Shown here: piece by piece, positions 53,717-64,000 of the stretch
Layout: the number at the start of each line of letters is the position of its first letter
Numbering within the stretch: position 1 is the stretch's first letter
DNA from: Gracilaria domingensis
Lineage: Eukaryota > Rhodophyta > Florideophyceae > Gracilariales > Gracilariaceae
Direction of reading: 5' to 3'
Length of the DNA: 64,000 nt
Assembly (NCBI GenBank): GCA_022539475.1
Contig: VCMS01000100.1
Coordinates: 47,697-111,696, forward strand
The notes under the pieces: model-generated
What the model was told of the DNA's origin: nothing
The model's input: only the letters and a program-made list of their open reading frames with translations
The model's database searches: none
Made by a program: the position numbers and the translations under genes

Positions 53717-54242
53717 TTCACATTTTTCTAAATGCAATCAGCATTACAGTAGCAATAGCAGTAGAAAATAAGCGAGAAGTGCGAGCTCGCGACAGTAAAG
53801 TGGAGGCATCAAGTCTGTCTTCTTCACAAAAAATATGCCAAATTGGCCGATTTCCATTGCGCAATGCGCCCTTTCCAAATGGACAAGACCGTTCAACAAG
53901 GGTCGGTTGAAAAACCTTTGTTAAGTACTGTAATCGTGGCCCAAGCGGGAGAACACGCCATGTCGCAATTACTGACGCTGAAGCGTAGTAAGCGAGTGGG
54001 CACGTGCTCTGCGCGTGTGCTGAGTCTCCCACGAGAGTGTGCTCCGTAGCATTATGGATGACCTGAACAAGGTAGACTTCGGTGAAGTCATCGCGGAAAG
54101 CGACAAGCCAGAGTCTGCGGACACAGTCTTCGTAGTCAACGAACGATTCCTAACGGAAGTAATCAATTGGTTCTGAGGATTTCCACGCTGTGGCAACTCA
54201 TCGCCGCGAGGTGCGAAGCTCGGTATCGAGAACGAAACAACC
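53717..54242. other. Spacer between two retroelements
   Basis: About 525 bp without a supported gene. A short plus-strand frame at 54053-54175 (MDDLNKVDFGEVIAES) is too small to judge. It should contain the 3' non-coding part of the gypsy element, but no LTR pair could be matched by eye. Confidence 0.4.
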
Positions 54243-57200
54243 TCATGCGTCTCTTCCCCCTTCAGTCTGAGATACCGATGTGGTAACAATCTCGGGCGGT
54301 GGGGTTACACGGGCGTGTGAGTCCACAGGATTCCCTATTGGAGTAGATGAAGAATTAGCCAACTCCTGCGGCAAATCAGTTAAACCTCGATCTGGATGCG
54401 GAACTGTAGCGAGCCGTGGCGGCGAGGTAGCTTCAGTTTCACTTGAATTACCCTGTGGAGGTACAGTGATAGTTGCCACAGTAGGATTGGGAGCAACAGT
54501 GACGCGATCGCGTGAGAGCCGTTCATGAAGGCCATTGATATCCAGTACGACAGTGTCCGTTCCGGCGGAAATTACCTTATAAGGTCCCTCAGCAATAGGA
54601 GAGAGTTTGTGCTTTGATTCCTTTTCAGGATTGTAATAATCCTTACGGACGAAAAGAAGGTCTCCAGGATTATGAACTGAGGGTAACGACGTACGAATTC
54701 GCTTGTCGAAGTTAGCCTTGTAGGCAGCTTGTGCTTTAGACATAGCTTTCCGAGCGACCGGAACCATCTTTCCTAACCAAGCCTTCTAGGTATCCCGATA
54801 TAACCGGTGTGAAGGGAAGGTTCCCAACTTGGGTTGAGACTCGATAGCGACTGGAGGCGGTATCCTCGATAGTACGAGCTCAAATGGAGATAAACCGGTA
54901 ACACGATGGACCTGTGTGTTGTAAGCATACGTAATAGCGTCTGTGAATAAGTCCCAATTCTTAGGGTGATCCGATACATAGGATCTTAATGCGTTAAGCA
55001 TCGTACGGTTGAACCGTTCAACTTGACCGTTCCCTTGGGGATGATAAGTAGTGGTAAGCAGATTCCTGACATCAAGTATACGACAGACGTCTTGGAAGAA
55101 TTTCGAAGCGATTTGTCCCACATTGTCGGATAGAACCTGAACAGGTGGGCCATAAGCAAAAACCCAATGCTGGACGAACGCTTGCGCTCTCGTCGTTGCA
55201 GTGATTGTCCTTAAAGGAACTGTACGAACCAATTTGGAAAACCTGTCGGTAATAACTAAATGAAAACGATGACCACGAGCGGTACGGAGTAGCGGTCCAA
55301 GAATATCAATCGCCACGAACTCCAGTGGAGCCCTTGCGGGATAAAGCGTGAGCTTCTTCGAGTATTTCCGGAGACGGACATTGTTCTTTGAGCATTCCGT
55401 ACAACCACGGCGAACTGCATAGCATTCTACCGCCATTGCGGGCCAATAGAAATCTCTGCGTAGAGTCAAATACAATTTCCTTCCACCAGGATGAGCACCC
55501 AGTTTCACATAGTGTGACAGATTTAAAACTCTCTGCTGTAGAGTATGAGGTACCACAATCTGTGGATATTCCTTATTAACGAAACGAACCAAATAACCTT
55601 GGTCATTCATAGCGAACGGGATCTGAAAATCTCCATTGAGGCGAGAGCGTATCTGCATACAGAATGGATCCGACAACTGCTCTCTTATCATCTCCTCAGA
55701 AGTAATAGGCACAAAGGAACCCGACAGAGGTTCCGTGGAATCGGTAACGAATAAATCATCACAGACGTCATCATCTATCGTCTCGATCAAACCATCCTTG
55801 GTCATAACCACAAAACACGGTATCTTCAAGTCTTCCGTGGCGGATGTATAAGCGTTAGTCTCTAGACGAGAAAGGGCATCTGCTTGGCAGTTCAGAGAAC
55901 CTTTCTTATAATGAACTTCGAAATCGAATTCCGCTAAACAGAGACGCCAGCGCATTAACCTGTCAGAGGGTTCCGATATTCCGAAGAGCCAACGGGGGAC
56001 CGAATGGTCGGTATGCATCACGAAGTGAGTACCCATTAAGTAGGGTCGCACTATGTTCAATGCCCAGACGACGGCTAAACATTCTTTCTCAGATACTGAG
56101 TAGTTCTTCTCATGAACATGCAGTGTCCTTGACCAATAGCCAATCGGTCTACGAGTTCCGTCTTCCAAGGTTTGGAACAAAGCGCAACCAACTTGGTAGG
56201 CACTAGCGTCTGTGTCAACCGAATATGGTAAACCAGGAGTTGGTAAAGCCAAAACTGGTGGTGACGTTACAGCGTCCACAAGGGACTGAAATGCGAAAGC
56301 TTCCGCTTCCCTGAAGGGTTCCAGCTCAACTGGCCTGCCCTTCTTCAAAAGCTCGTTAAGGGGAGCCGAGATTTCGGCAAAATTCGGAACGAATCTACGA
56401 TACACGTTACAAAGTCCAAGAAAAGAACGGAGTTCCGTTTGGTTCGTCGGGTGCTTGGCTTCCTTCAAGGATTTCACACAAACTTCGTCAATCGAAAGCT
56501 TTCCGGGACGGATCGTATGTCCAAGATACTGAATCGAATCGTTGAAAAACTCGCACTTCTTTAACTTCAGAGTTATTCCGGCATCGCGGAGAACAAGCAT
56601 GATTTCTCGCACATGAGACAAATGATCGTCCATGTTGTGGGAAAAGATGATGATGTCATCAAGGTATAACAAACAGGTCTTCCACTCGTATGGGGCCAGT
56701 AGAATATCCAATGCCCTTTGGAACGTAGCGGGCGCATTTGTGAGCCCAAAAGGCATTCGTTTGAAACGATACAAGCCTTGATGGCACACGAAACCGGTTT
56801 GGTCACGCTCTTCCTTGCGGATAGGAACTTGCCAATATCCCCAATTCGCGTCGAGGGCCGTGAAAACCTGAGCACTCCCGAGTGATTCAATGCATTCATC
56901 CATTCGTGGAATCGGGTAGACGTCCTTAACTGTAACCGAATTGAGGCAACGGTAATCAATACACAATCGCCACGATCCGTCCTTCTTAGGAGCTAGTACT
57001 ACCGGTGATGCCCACGGGGATTGGGCCGGTCCAATGACTCCAGCCTTAAGCATCTTCTCAACTTGAGCTTCTTCTTCTTCCCTAGCCTTAGGGCCAGCTC
57101 TATAAGGGTGTTGCGCTATCGGCTGAGTGTTCGGAAGGAGACCAATTCTGTGCTCGGTAATCGAGATCTTTCCTAGGGAACCATCCCACATCGGGGTAAA

Positions 57201-60200
57201 CTCCCTCAACATATCACGTAGTTTCTCACGATGAGTGTTTGGTACATGCTCCAGATTCAATTCTTCCAATTCCGTAAAAGAATCCTTCTGTTCTTGTCCC
57301 GGGGGACTAGCCTTTGCTTCAGACTCTAATGGTGCGTTCGGCGTACCGACATCCGAAACGGTTGCAATTATCTCCTCTTCCCCCTTCTCAGGGTGTGGTA
57401 CGCCGAGTACGTCCGCGAGGGTAACCTTTGTAGGTATTACAGCGGCCGGATGCGGCACTACTGAACCAATAACCTGGTGTTTAGTTAACCATTGAGGTTG
57501 AGGCCCCAAATTGGCTATCAAAAGCTTAAAAGGCTTCTGAGGTTCAATATGAACAACTCCATTAGCGAAAGCAAGACGACGAGAATCATACAATGATTGT
57601 ATCGGTTGCACGACACGTAAACCATGTTGGTCCGAGCTCACAGTGACCCAGGTTTGGGTTTCCGCCGGAATCGAAATTGAACGGGCGCACCGTAAACGAG
57701 TAGAACTTCTATCCATGTTTGGACTATCCTGTGCGGCTGGGAGAGGAACGTGACGCTTGAAAGCTTGCCGAAGCGGCTTCCGAACAATCGGTAGGGTTGA
57801 ACCATCTTCCACTTCCACACATTTGGAACGTGGGCAAATCGCTTCGACGAACCTGTCCCAAAAGTCGCAGCCCAGAATAACGGGAGCAGCTAGTGATTCG
57901 CATACGAGAAATTCCAATTGGATTGTACATTGGCCGAGCCAAACCATCAGGTCAATTAAGCCTTCTGTCCGTAACGGATTGCTGTTTGCATCGGCAATAT
58001 CCAGCGATGGACCTTGACAAATCAACGGCCGTAACGAGGCAGGCAACAACGATTTAAGCAAAAGGTTAAGACCAGCTCCTGTATCTAGAACAGATAACTG
58101 TCGAACCATAAACTGGTTAGACAAGCCAAGGTCAGCGTAAACCTTGTAGTTGCGCTTGGCCATGACCATACCCCGATCTGGGATACGGCGATTTCTATAC
58201 CGCACCCACGGTCGACGCAGAACACCAAAGTGTCTCGAGTTCACGTCGGATTCAGCCGATTTCATAGCAAGGATCTTGACTGGGAAGCGAGGCGATGACG
58301 CCTCGGGCGCCACACTTCTCGACTCTGTGGGCGCCCCTCCGTTCGGGGAGACTCCCAAAATTAGTTTTTCGAAGGCGAATCCACCGAAGCGGTTTTGCCT
58401 CCGTCTGAGGACTGAACGACCTCAGAGGTTTGAGCTCCTAGAGATACCGGCACCGGGTTAGAGACCGATACAACGGTGTTTGGCAAGAACAGCGAACGGA
58501 ACTGTTGGTAGGACAAATTCGGAACGCGCGCACGTTCTTCTTCCCTAAGGGACTCATAAGCTTCGATAATCTTCGACATATCTTTCAGGTTGAACTGACA
58601 GTGAGTCGAAACATGACCACCATGGTAGCAAACATGGCAGATAAGCGTTGACCCATCGAAGGGTGGACGGGTATCCGTACTGTTATCCATCCGATGTTGC
58701 GAAGTAGTGTTATCCCGGCAACCGGGTCTACTGAAACGTGTGGTGTTGTTGGCATATGGGACCTTCGGTGGTACAACCTGTGTTCCCGCGTACAGAGCCG
58801 GGTCTTCCTCAGAGGAAATTGAGGTTGACGGAAACTCCGTACTAAGCAAGGACTGTCTGCCCAGGCTTTGAGCCAAATGAACATTATCCACACCTAAATT
58901 TTCCTTAGAACGGTGGACTAACGAGAGTGATGGTGAGTTCTCTGCATGGAGTATCCTAGAACGTGTTTCGGGTGTTGGCGAGCACGCAAAGCATCTCCCT
59001 CTGCCTGGGCCAACTGAACCAGTTCCAGGTAGGTTGCTTTCCTGTCGGACTCCCGATACCGGGACACGAGTGTCCTGATGGCAGGATCTAAACCATCGCA
59101 AAACAAAGTGCATCGCTCATGGTGAGAATACACATTTCCACAACGATGGAAAGCCTATGACGAGTCGAATCGCCGATATCGGTAGCCGTCAGATCGGTAC
59201 CAGTGGCGTATGACCTCAGAAGGTATTTAACAGCTTCCGTCCAACAAGTTACACCTCCCTCCGAGGCACGGGAAACTCCCATGACGGAGCGAAACTGATC
59301 TTCGGCCATTCCTTTAAGGAAATACGGTGGTGCCACGAAAGCCTGGGCTTCACTCATCACGAGTATGTCGGCTTCCGATACAAAACGGCGAGAAAGTCCA
59401 GTACCAAAATTGGGTCTTCACCACTGAAAGCGTGATCTTTCAGCGTGAGGTCCATCCTCTTGATACAGTCCTTCACACGACCTGTCCCACGGGGAGTACG
59501 ATCAAGTGCTGAATCGTCTAAGCGATAATATCGATACGATAACAGTTTCCGAAACAGGATGTTAGAGGGCTTCAACTCTTTGAGTCCAATGTGCTTCCTA
59601 CCCTTCTCGCGGGTCATGATGGTGCCGTGCGCAGCATAGGTAACCTTGGACCATGTCGGTCGCTCGCGGCGGTCACGATATCAATCATTGGACGAGTCAG
59701 ATGACGAAGTAGTAGACCTGTCCGAGTCGGAGTCAGGACGAACCAAACGGTCTTCATAAGTAGTCGGGCGGTCCTTTCGGAACTTCTTTGAAGAATGACG
59801 GATTGAAACCCGAGGGCGGGCATCTTCTTTTGCTTGGGCAGCAATGAACTCTTCATCTGCCCGGAAAGTAGCTTCGAGCGTATCGATGCGACTCTGGGCT
59901 CGCTCCATCATACTCTGGAGAATCTCGAAACGAGTTTCGATGTTCGATACGAATATGGTCGGGGCACCGAAACCTTCCAACATGGAATTAATATCCTTAC
60001 GCATGGTGCGTAGTTCTGCACTAACATCTCTAACTTGGGCTTCCTCGACACGAGCCCGGAGATCTTGAATATCGTGCAGATGATCGGTATTCGATATACG
60101 GAAAACCTGCACGTGGGTCTTCAACTCTTCAACCTCATGTACGAGAGAACCCAATTGGGTAGATATCACAGCCAACCCATCAGCCTGGGTAGCCGGGACA

Positions 60201-60325
60201 TCCGGGGTCTGTTTCACTTGGGCCGATGTCGGCTTTTCCTGCGTAGGATTCCGCGACACCTGCTTCGACGCGCGGGCGGCGGAGCGGTTCGAACCTTCAC
60301 GAGATACCTTTGAAGGACCAGCCAT
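54243..60325 (-). mobile_element. Ty3/gypsy LTR retrotransposon
   Basis: Minus-strand element. Gag region 60325-58361 with a coiled-coil start and a CCHC knuckle (CHVCYHGGHVSTHC) near its end. Pol is one long frame (58358-54786, ~1190 residues): protease (LDTGAGLNLL), reverse transcriptase (CIDYRCLNSVT, LLYLDDIIIFSH), RNase H (SVDTDASAYQVGCALFQ, MHTDHSVPRWL), integrase with zinc finger (CTECSKNN) and core (FVAIDILGPL, TDRFSKL, HPQGNGQVERFN). The integrase C-terminal GPY-like module (GDLLFVRKDYY...GPYKVI) follows at 54767-54243. About three or four breaks, mostly in gag. Boundaries beyond the coding part are not resolved; LTRs not identified. Confidence 0.9.
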
Positions 60326-61339
60326 ATCAACCAGACATGATCCGACTGATTACTTCAGTACAGCAACAAACCAAGGGCAGACAATGGCAACAAAAGCAAC
60401 AAAGATATCCAAACTGGACAACAAGAAACCAATCGAAAACGATCAACAACAATTAACACCAACTGTGGTTAACCCGTTCTTAAGCTTCTAGGTCGGGAGA
60501 CTAATTTGTGGAGCAATCCCAGAAAGGGAAAAGCCACCGAGGCAGTTCGAATCCCCGCTCTCAAGAGAGATTCGCACAGAAACAGCGCACCCCGTATCCT
60601 CCGGTGTGGGTGTAAAACCAACGAAGACTTCAGGCTATACCACAGGGTTGAGAAAGAACGCCCGAACGGGAAAAAGGCCAGGAAAGGCGGACACAGTAGT
60701 GTAGATCGTAGCTGACCAATGATGGTATCTGTAGCCAAATGTAGACATCCAAAGGTGGAACAACTAAATAGAAATAGGCGGTAATGAACCAAACCAATGG
60801 TAAAAACAAAAGAAAGAATAGAAATAAACCCAAGTACTGGGGAGGAGAGAAAGTACCGGTCGGTAACAAACATGTGTGCACTCCACGAGTCACAAGAAAA
60901 ACAAAAGAAAAACAAGACCAATGATGGTATGCACTGCGTGCACTCTCCTGGTTGGAGCCGGGGGATAACTAGACCGTGCTGCGGTAACTCGCTCTGCGAG
61001 GAGTTGGAGTTGTCGCGCAGGCGAAATAGTTAGAGCCGCACACCGGGTTACCTTTACTAGGTTGGTGATGGCGGTGAACCATCACCGTAGTAGTAGAATT
61101 AGCGGCCCTGTAGAGGGTTATCAAAAATATCTAAATAATAGATTAATCTAAGCACCTCATGTGCACCTCCCGTCCCGGGCAGTCCTGACAGTGGCGGACC
61201 AAAACCCACGGGGTATTTCTAAAAATTATGAAAAGATTCACTCCATCCAAACAACCAAATAGTGGTACACATGTACACATTCCGGGTCCGGATCCACGTC
61301 ATCGTGCTACTCATAACCTCGAGTTCCCCATCGATGGGC
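60326..61339. other. Leader or LTR region of the gypsy element, no gene
   Basis: About 1 kb upstream of gag on the gypsy strand, so it should hold its leader and perhaps the 5' LTR. Long minus-strand frames here are Phe/Leu/Ser-rich and look like chance. No matching LTR was found downstream of pol. Confidence 0.4.
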
Positions 61340-62573
61340 GTCTGTATAAGTTATGATTGCCACTACCGAAACGGTATCTCTGAGGAGGGTTTGCTCTACA
61401 AGAGCTGATTCAACCGTCGTACGGTTTCGATTTATCTCGCTTCCGAACGTACGGAGAAATTCAGTATGACGCGAACCTCGCGGAGTTCTCAGCCTTAGCA
61501 GCCTTCCTTCAGGAAATGCTATCCGAAATTCCCCTGTTTTCCAGGCCTATCATCCGAGCGGAATTTCGCTATCTGCGACGTCCTTCTGGAGATGGGTCGT
61601 TCTTCGACAGGATGCGAAAGAGCGCAAGTGGAGGTCCGGGTTCGGGTATCTGGTTCACTATCAGAACATCGAGGTTGAGCGGTTGCGCCCGACGGCGTTA
61701 GAGGCGCGATTCCCGTCCCTTTCAGCGTGGTGGAGCATGTACGAAGTCCCTCGCGGTTGTTTCGCGGAACTGCCGCCCTGTATCTCATACGTGGGGTCGC
61801 GCATGCTCGCGAATCCCAACTCAGGGTATTGGATTTTTTCATCGCTGAATGGGGGGCTCGCGTTGCCTCGTTCATGCTTTGGGAAGCCTATGATCAACAC
61901 CGTGTTTGGTACATCCCGCCGAAGCTCCGGCTCGTCCTGAGGACGCTGGATCTCCATACCGCTCTGGGTTCAGGAGACAACGTTCTCGAGCTCGAGTACT
62001 TCCTCGATCTCATCGAGAGGATCAATTGGGGTCAAGTTCCGGCGGAAAACGTCCCACGTGGGAGTAGATCATCTCATGATCGTTCACTTGGGCTCAGGCA
62101 TCCGGGAGCCGGGGATTTTGTCTATTACGACCCGTGAGAGGTTCTCGTGGTGTCACGCGATCAAGAGCATGCTCTGCGACAAATTCCGCGGGTTGTCCCG
62201 GAGGGTCACCTGGTTGGGTTCATGTTTTCCGATGATTAATATCCCTCAGCCAACGAGGAGGATCCAATGGTGGATGATACGGTGAGACAACCAGGTGCTG
62301 GTCGGTCAGCCGTTTGGGACGGTAGCGAATCCAGAAGCCGGAGCAGGCAGTTTGCCATTGGCCCCCACGGGTTGGCGTGTAGGCCCTTTCCAGGGAAACA
62401 TCGATCCGCGGGCCATCGAGATGCGTAATCAGCTCAACTTCGGAGTACCGGTCCCACTGGACATGTATGACCTCGGCCAGTTGATGGTGCTGGGTGCGCA
62501 GACATTTGTGAGTCCTTCTCAAGGTGGTCCGTCGAACATGGGACGCGCGGGACCCTCGACGGGTCTACCGTGA
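61340..62573 (+). pseudogene. Unclassified broken reading frame, possibly gag-like
   Basis: Protein-like text on the plus strand spread over at least three frames: FLQEMLSEIPLFSRPIIRAE, VHYQNIEVERLRPTALEARF, FMLWEAYDQHRVWYIPPKLR, LGSGDNVLELEYFLDLIERI, and an end part NFGVPVPLDMYDLGQLMVLG. No recognised motif. Its position between gypsy parts suggests an old retroelement gag-like region, but a host pseudogene is equally possible. Treated as a fossil; family unknown. Confidence 0.3.
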
Positions 62574-63000
62574 GCCTAAGATTGGTACGAATTCGCTTGA
62601 GTGAGTGCAGACTGCGCAACGCTGGAAGACCAACAACTCAACTAGTGGTATAACTTCTGTCATAGAATAAACCGAAAGTCGGTAACTTCTTGCTTCTTAA
62701 CCGGATTCCGGTATCCTTGTTCTTCCTTCTTCATCGATTCCGATTACTACTCTTCTAGAGTTACTTCCCCTTGAGTAACTATGCGTCTTCGCATCCATTT
62801 ACATTATATCCGCGTTAATTCGCGTTGGACCGTAATACGGTAGTTCGCAAAGTCCGATAAATCGGCATCCGTGACCCGGAGTACTTCTTTTTCTTCATCC
62901 CTTGGGGTTCCTCCCCACAGGGACTCTTCTATCCTTAACCGGATACCAATTCCTCCCGCGAGCGGGGCAGTCGGTTGACAACGGCAACGAAGCCTTAGGG
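62574..63000. other. Spacer, no gene seen
   Basis: About 430 bp rich in ACCGGATTCCGGT- and CTTCTTCTT-like short repeats; may be retroelement non-coding sequence. Confidence 0.35.
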
Positions 63001-63315
63001 TTAGCCTACCTGGGCAGAATCCAAGTCTGGAGGGTACGCTAAGTGCTTGCGCCGATAATAGGCGATGATCTTGGACCGCGGTAGGTGTTCAACTGGTTCC
63101 CAAGTATTCCTATCAGCAGCGTATCCGTACCAACGGACCTGATAAAGCACTTCCCCGTCGTTCACGACATGGCGCACTATGCGATCTATCACAAATTCCT
63201 GTGAATACACTTCCCGGTTGCAGGCCTTTGTGGCCTGCCGAGCCATTCCCATTGAAATGGGCAGCTTTGAGGGGCCTAATAGAGATCTAGGAGCTCCTAC
63301 GGAGATGCTTTCCAC
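63001..63315 (-). mobile_element. Chromovirus integrase tail (chromodomain) fragment
   Basis: Minus-strand frame with a chromodomain: SQEFVIDRIVRHVVNDGE then VLYQVRWYGYAADRNTWEP and HLPRSKIIAYYRRK. Chromodomains of this form close the integrase of Ty3/gypsy chromoviruses. The rest of that element is absent or unrecognisable, so this is a fossil fragment distinct from the gypsy element at 54243-60325, whose integrase ends without a chromodomain. Confidence 0.75.
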
Positions 63316-63839
63316 GCGATGGAGTTCGTTCTCGATATGCGAGCTTGGCGGGGGTCACCCGTTGCGGCGATACTATAACTTGCGAATCACGCGCTCTCTT
63401 CTCAAGGTAAGAGAGTCTCCTGAAAGCTTTCGAAAAGTCGAGTCCAACGGTTAAACGTTGATGGGTGCAGATTGCGCAAGACCGGTGAGAAATAAGGGAA
63501 ATCAGTACTGGAGGTTGACGTGTAGAGGACAGAGTTTGTAGCTTACGTGAGAGGTGAGCATGGTATATTCTTCGTGTTTGTAATGGACTTCCATAATGCA
63601 GTTTATGTTGTACCAATCAGTATGGTAGATATTTGTAGCCCCTCGCAATGGTGCTACGTTGAGGCTACATTCTTTTGGCGCGGTTTTGGAGTAGCCGACT
63701 CTCTATAAAAGGTGGCTTGCGATGCCGTAATGGCAGAAACTGCGAGTCGAACACACCACCCAACAGTGGTAGCATCGCCGCCCGGCTTTGCACACTGAAC
63801 TTTGCAACAATCCCAGCTTGTATTCTGAGAACTAGGAGC
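63316..63839. other. Spacer, no gene seen
   Basis: About 520 bp; short frames on both strands without motifs. The last ~180 bp may belong to the copia element that follows. Confidence 0.35.
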
Positions 63840-64000
63840 ATGCACCGAGCTCTAGTTGTTCGCACGCAACATGTGTTTGTTATTGACTCAGGTGCAACTT
63901 GTCACATGGTTGGAGAGAAAGTTCTTGTCAAAGGTTTCCAAAAAATACCGCCTAGGACCATTGCCATTGGCGATAGAAGGCTGGTAGAATCATCACATTC
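63840..64000 (+). mobile_element. Ty1/copia protease region, cut by the window edge
   Basis: The frame at 63840 reads VFVIDSGATCHMVGEK, the copia aspartic-protease active site (DSGATxHM), followed by IPPRTIAIGDRRLVESSH, a usual continuation. The element runs on beyond the window. Confidence 0.8.

Noticed and set aside
60540-60565. AGTTCGAATCCCC as a tRNA T-arm
   Set aside because: The flanking five bases do not pair and no cloverleaf can be drawn around it.
60469-60921. Minus-strand Phe/Leu/Ser-rich frame upstream of gypsy gag
   Set aside because: No motif, composition-driven, lies where leader/LTR sequence is expected.

Overview
The window looks like a transposon-rich nuclear region of an intron-poor eukaryote. 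Reasons: Ty1/copia and Ty3/gypsy elements, Ulp1- and SET-type domains, a copia primer site matching the anticodon arm of eukaryotic initiator tRNA-Met, a run of N (scaffold gap) and no bacterial operon signals. A florideophyte red alga would fit (short mostly uninterrupted genes, many LTR elements), but this is inference from style and not from a diagnostic gene.

Layout. (1) 1-8599 and 43394-51991 are two direct copies of one ~8.6 kb segment: the end of a ParB/2OG-dioxygenase gene, a convergent pair of HAD-phosphatase paralogues (one apparently dead as an enzyme), a ketopantoate-reductase-like gene, a ribulose-phosphate-3-epimerase remnant, three tandem long hairpins, a coiled-coil reading frame, and the edge of a copia fragment. 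The second copy has a 218-bp N gap and, just after it, many one-base losses typical of poor consensus. (2) 8600-15100: a decayed unknown minus-strand gene, a repeat-rich stretch, and an intact Ulp1/SENP-type protease gene. (3) 15109-19843: a young copia element with 269-bp LTRs and a 5-bp target duplication, lying between the Ulp1 gene and (4) a convergent broken tyrosine-recombinase gene (19947-21757). A second related recombinase gene lies at 24233-25678. A ~590-bp MITE sits at 22184-22774. (5) 26.1-31.4 kb: mostly non-coding, with short repeats and hairpins. (6) 31447-45657: a possible large composite DNA element. On the plus strand it has a Plavaka/CACTA-like transposase. Convergent to that is a coiled-coil, recombinase-like gene whose stop codon overlaps the transposase stop. 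Upstream of that on the minus strand is a gene with a DNA amino-methyltransferase region followed by a SET domain. Divergent from it on the plus strand is a gene with a ParB-like domain followed by a 2OG-Fe(II) dioxygenase. The ~1.3 kb between the divergent genes is one large inverted repeat holding four ~70-bp palindromes, so the two DNA/chromatin-modifying genes appear to have mirrored upstream sequence. (7) 51892-64000: a copia 3' fragment, a Ty3/gypsy element on the minus strand, an unclassified broken plus-strand reading frame, a chromodomain fragment, and the start of another copia element at the right edge.

How parts may work together (inference): the ParB-2OG dioxygenase and the DNA methyltransferase-SET gene would form a mobile DNA/chromatin-modification module sharing a divergent control region. 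Similar links (TET/JBP-type dioxygenases with KDZ/Plavaka-type transposons) are known from fungi. The metabolic genes behind the dioxygenase are co-duplicated with it. Many coding regions change frame, and part of that may be sequence error; calls of decay should be read with that in mind.
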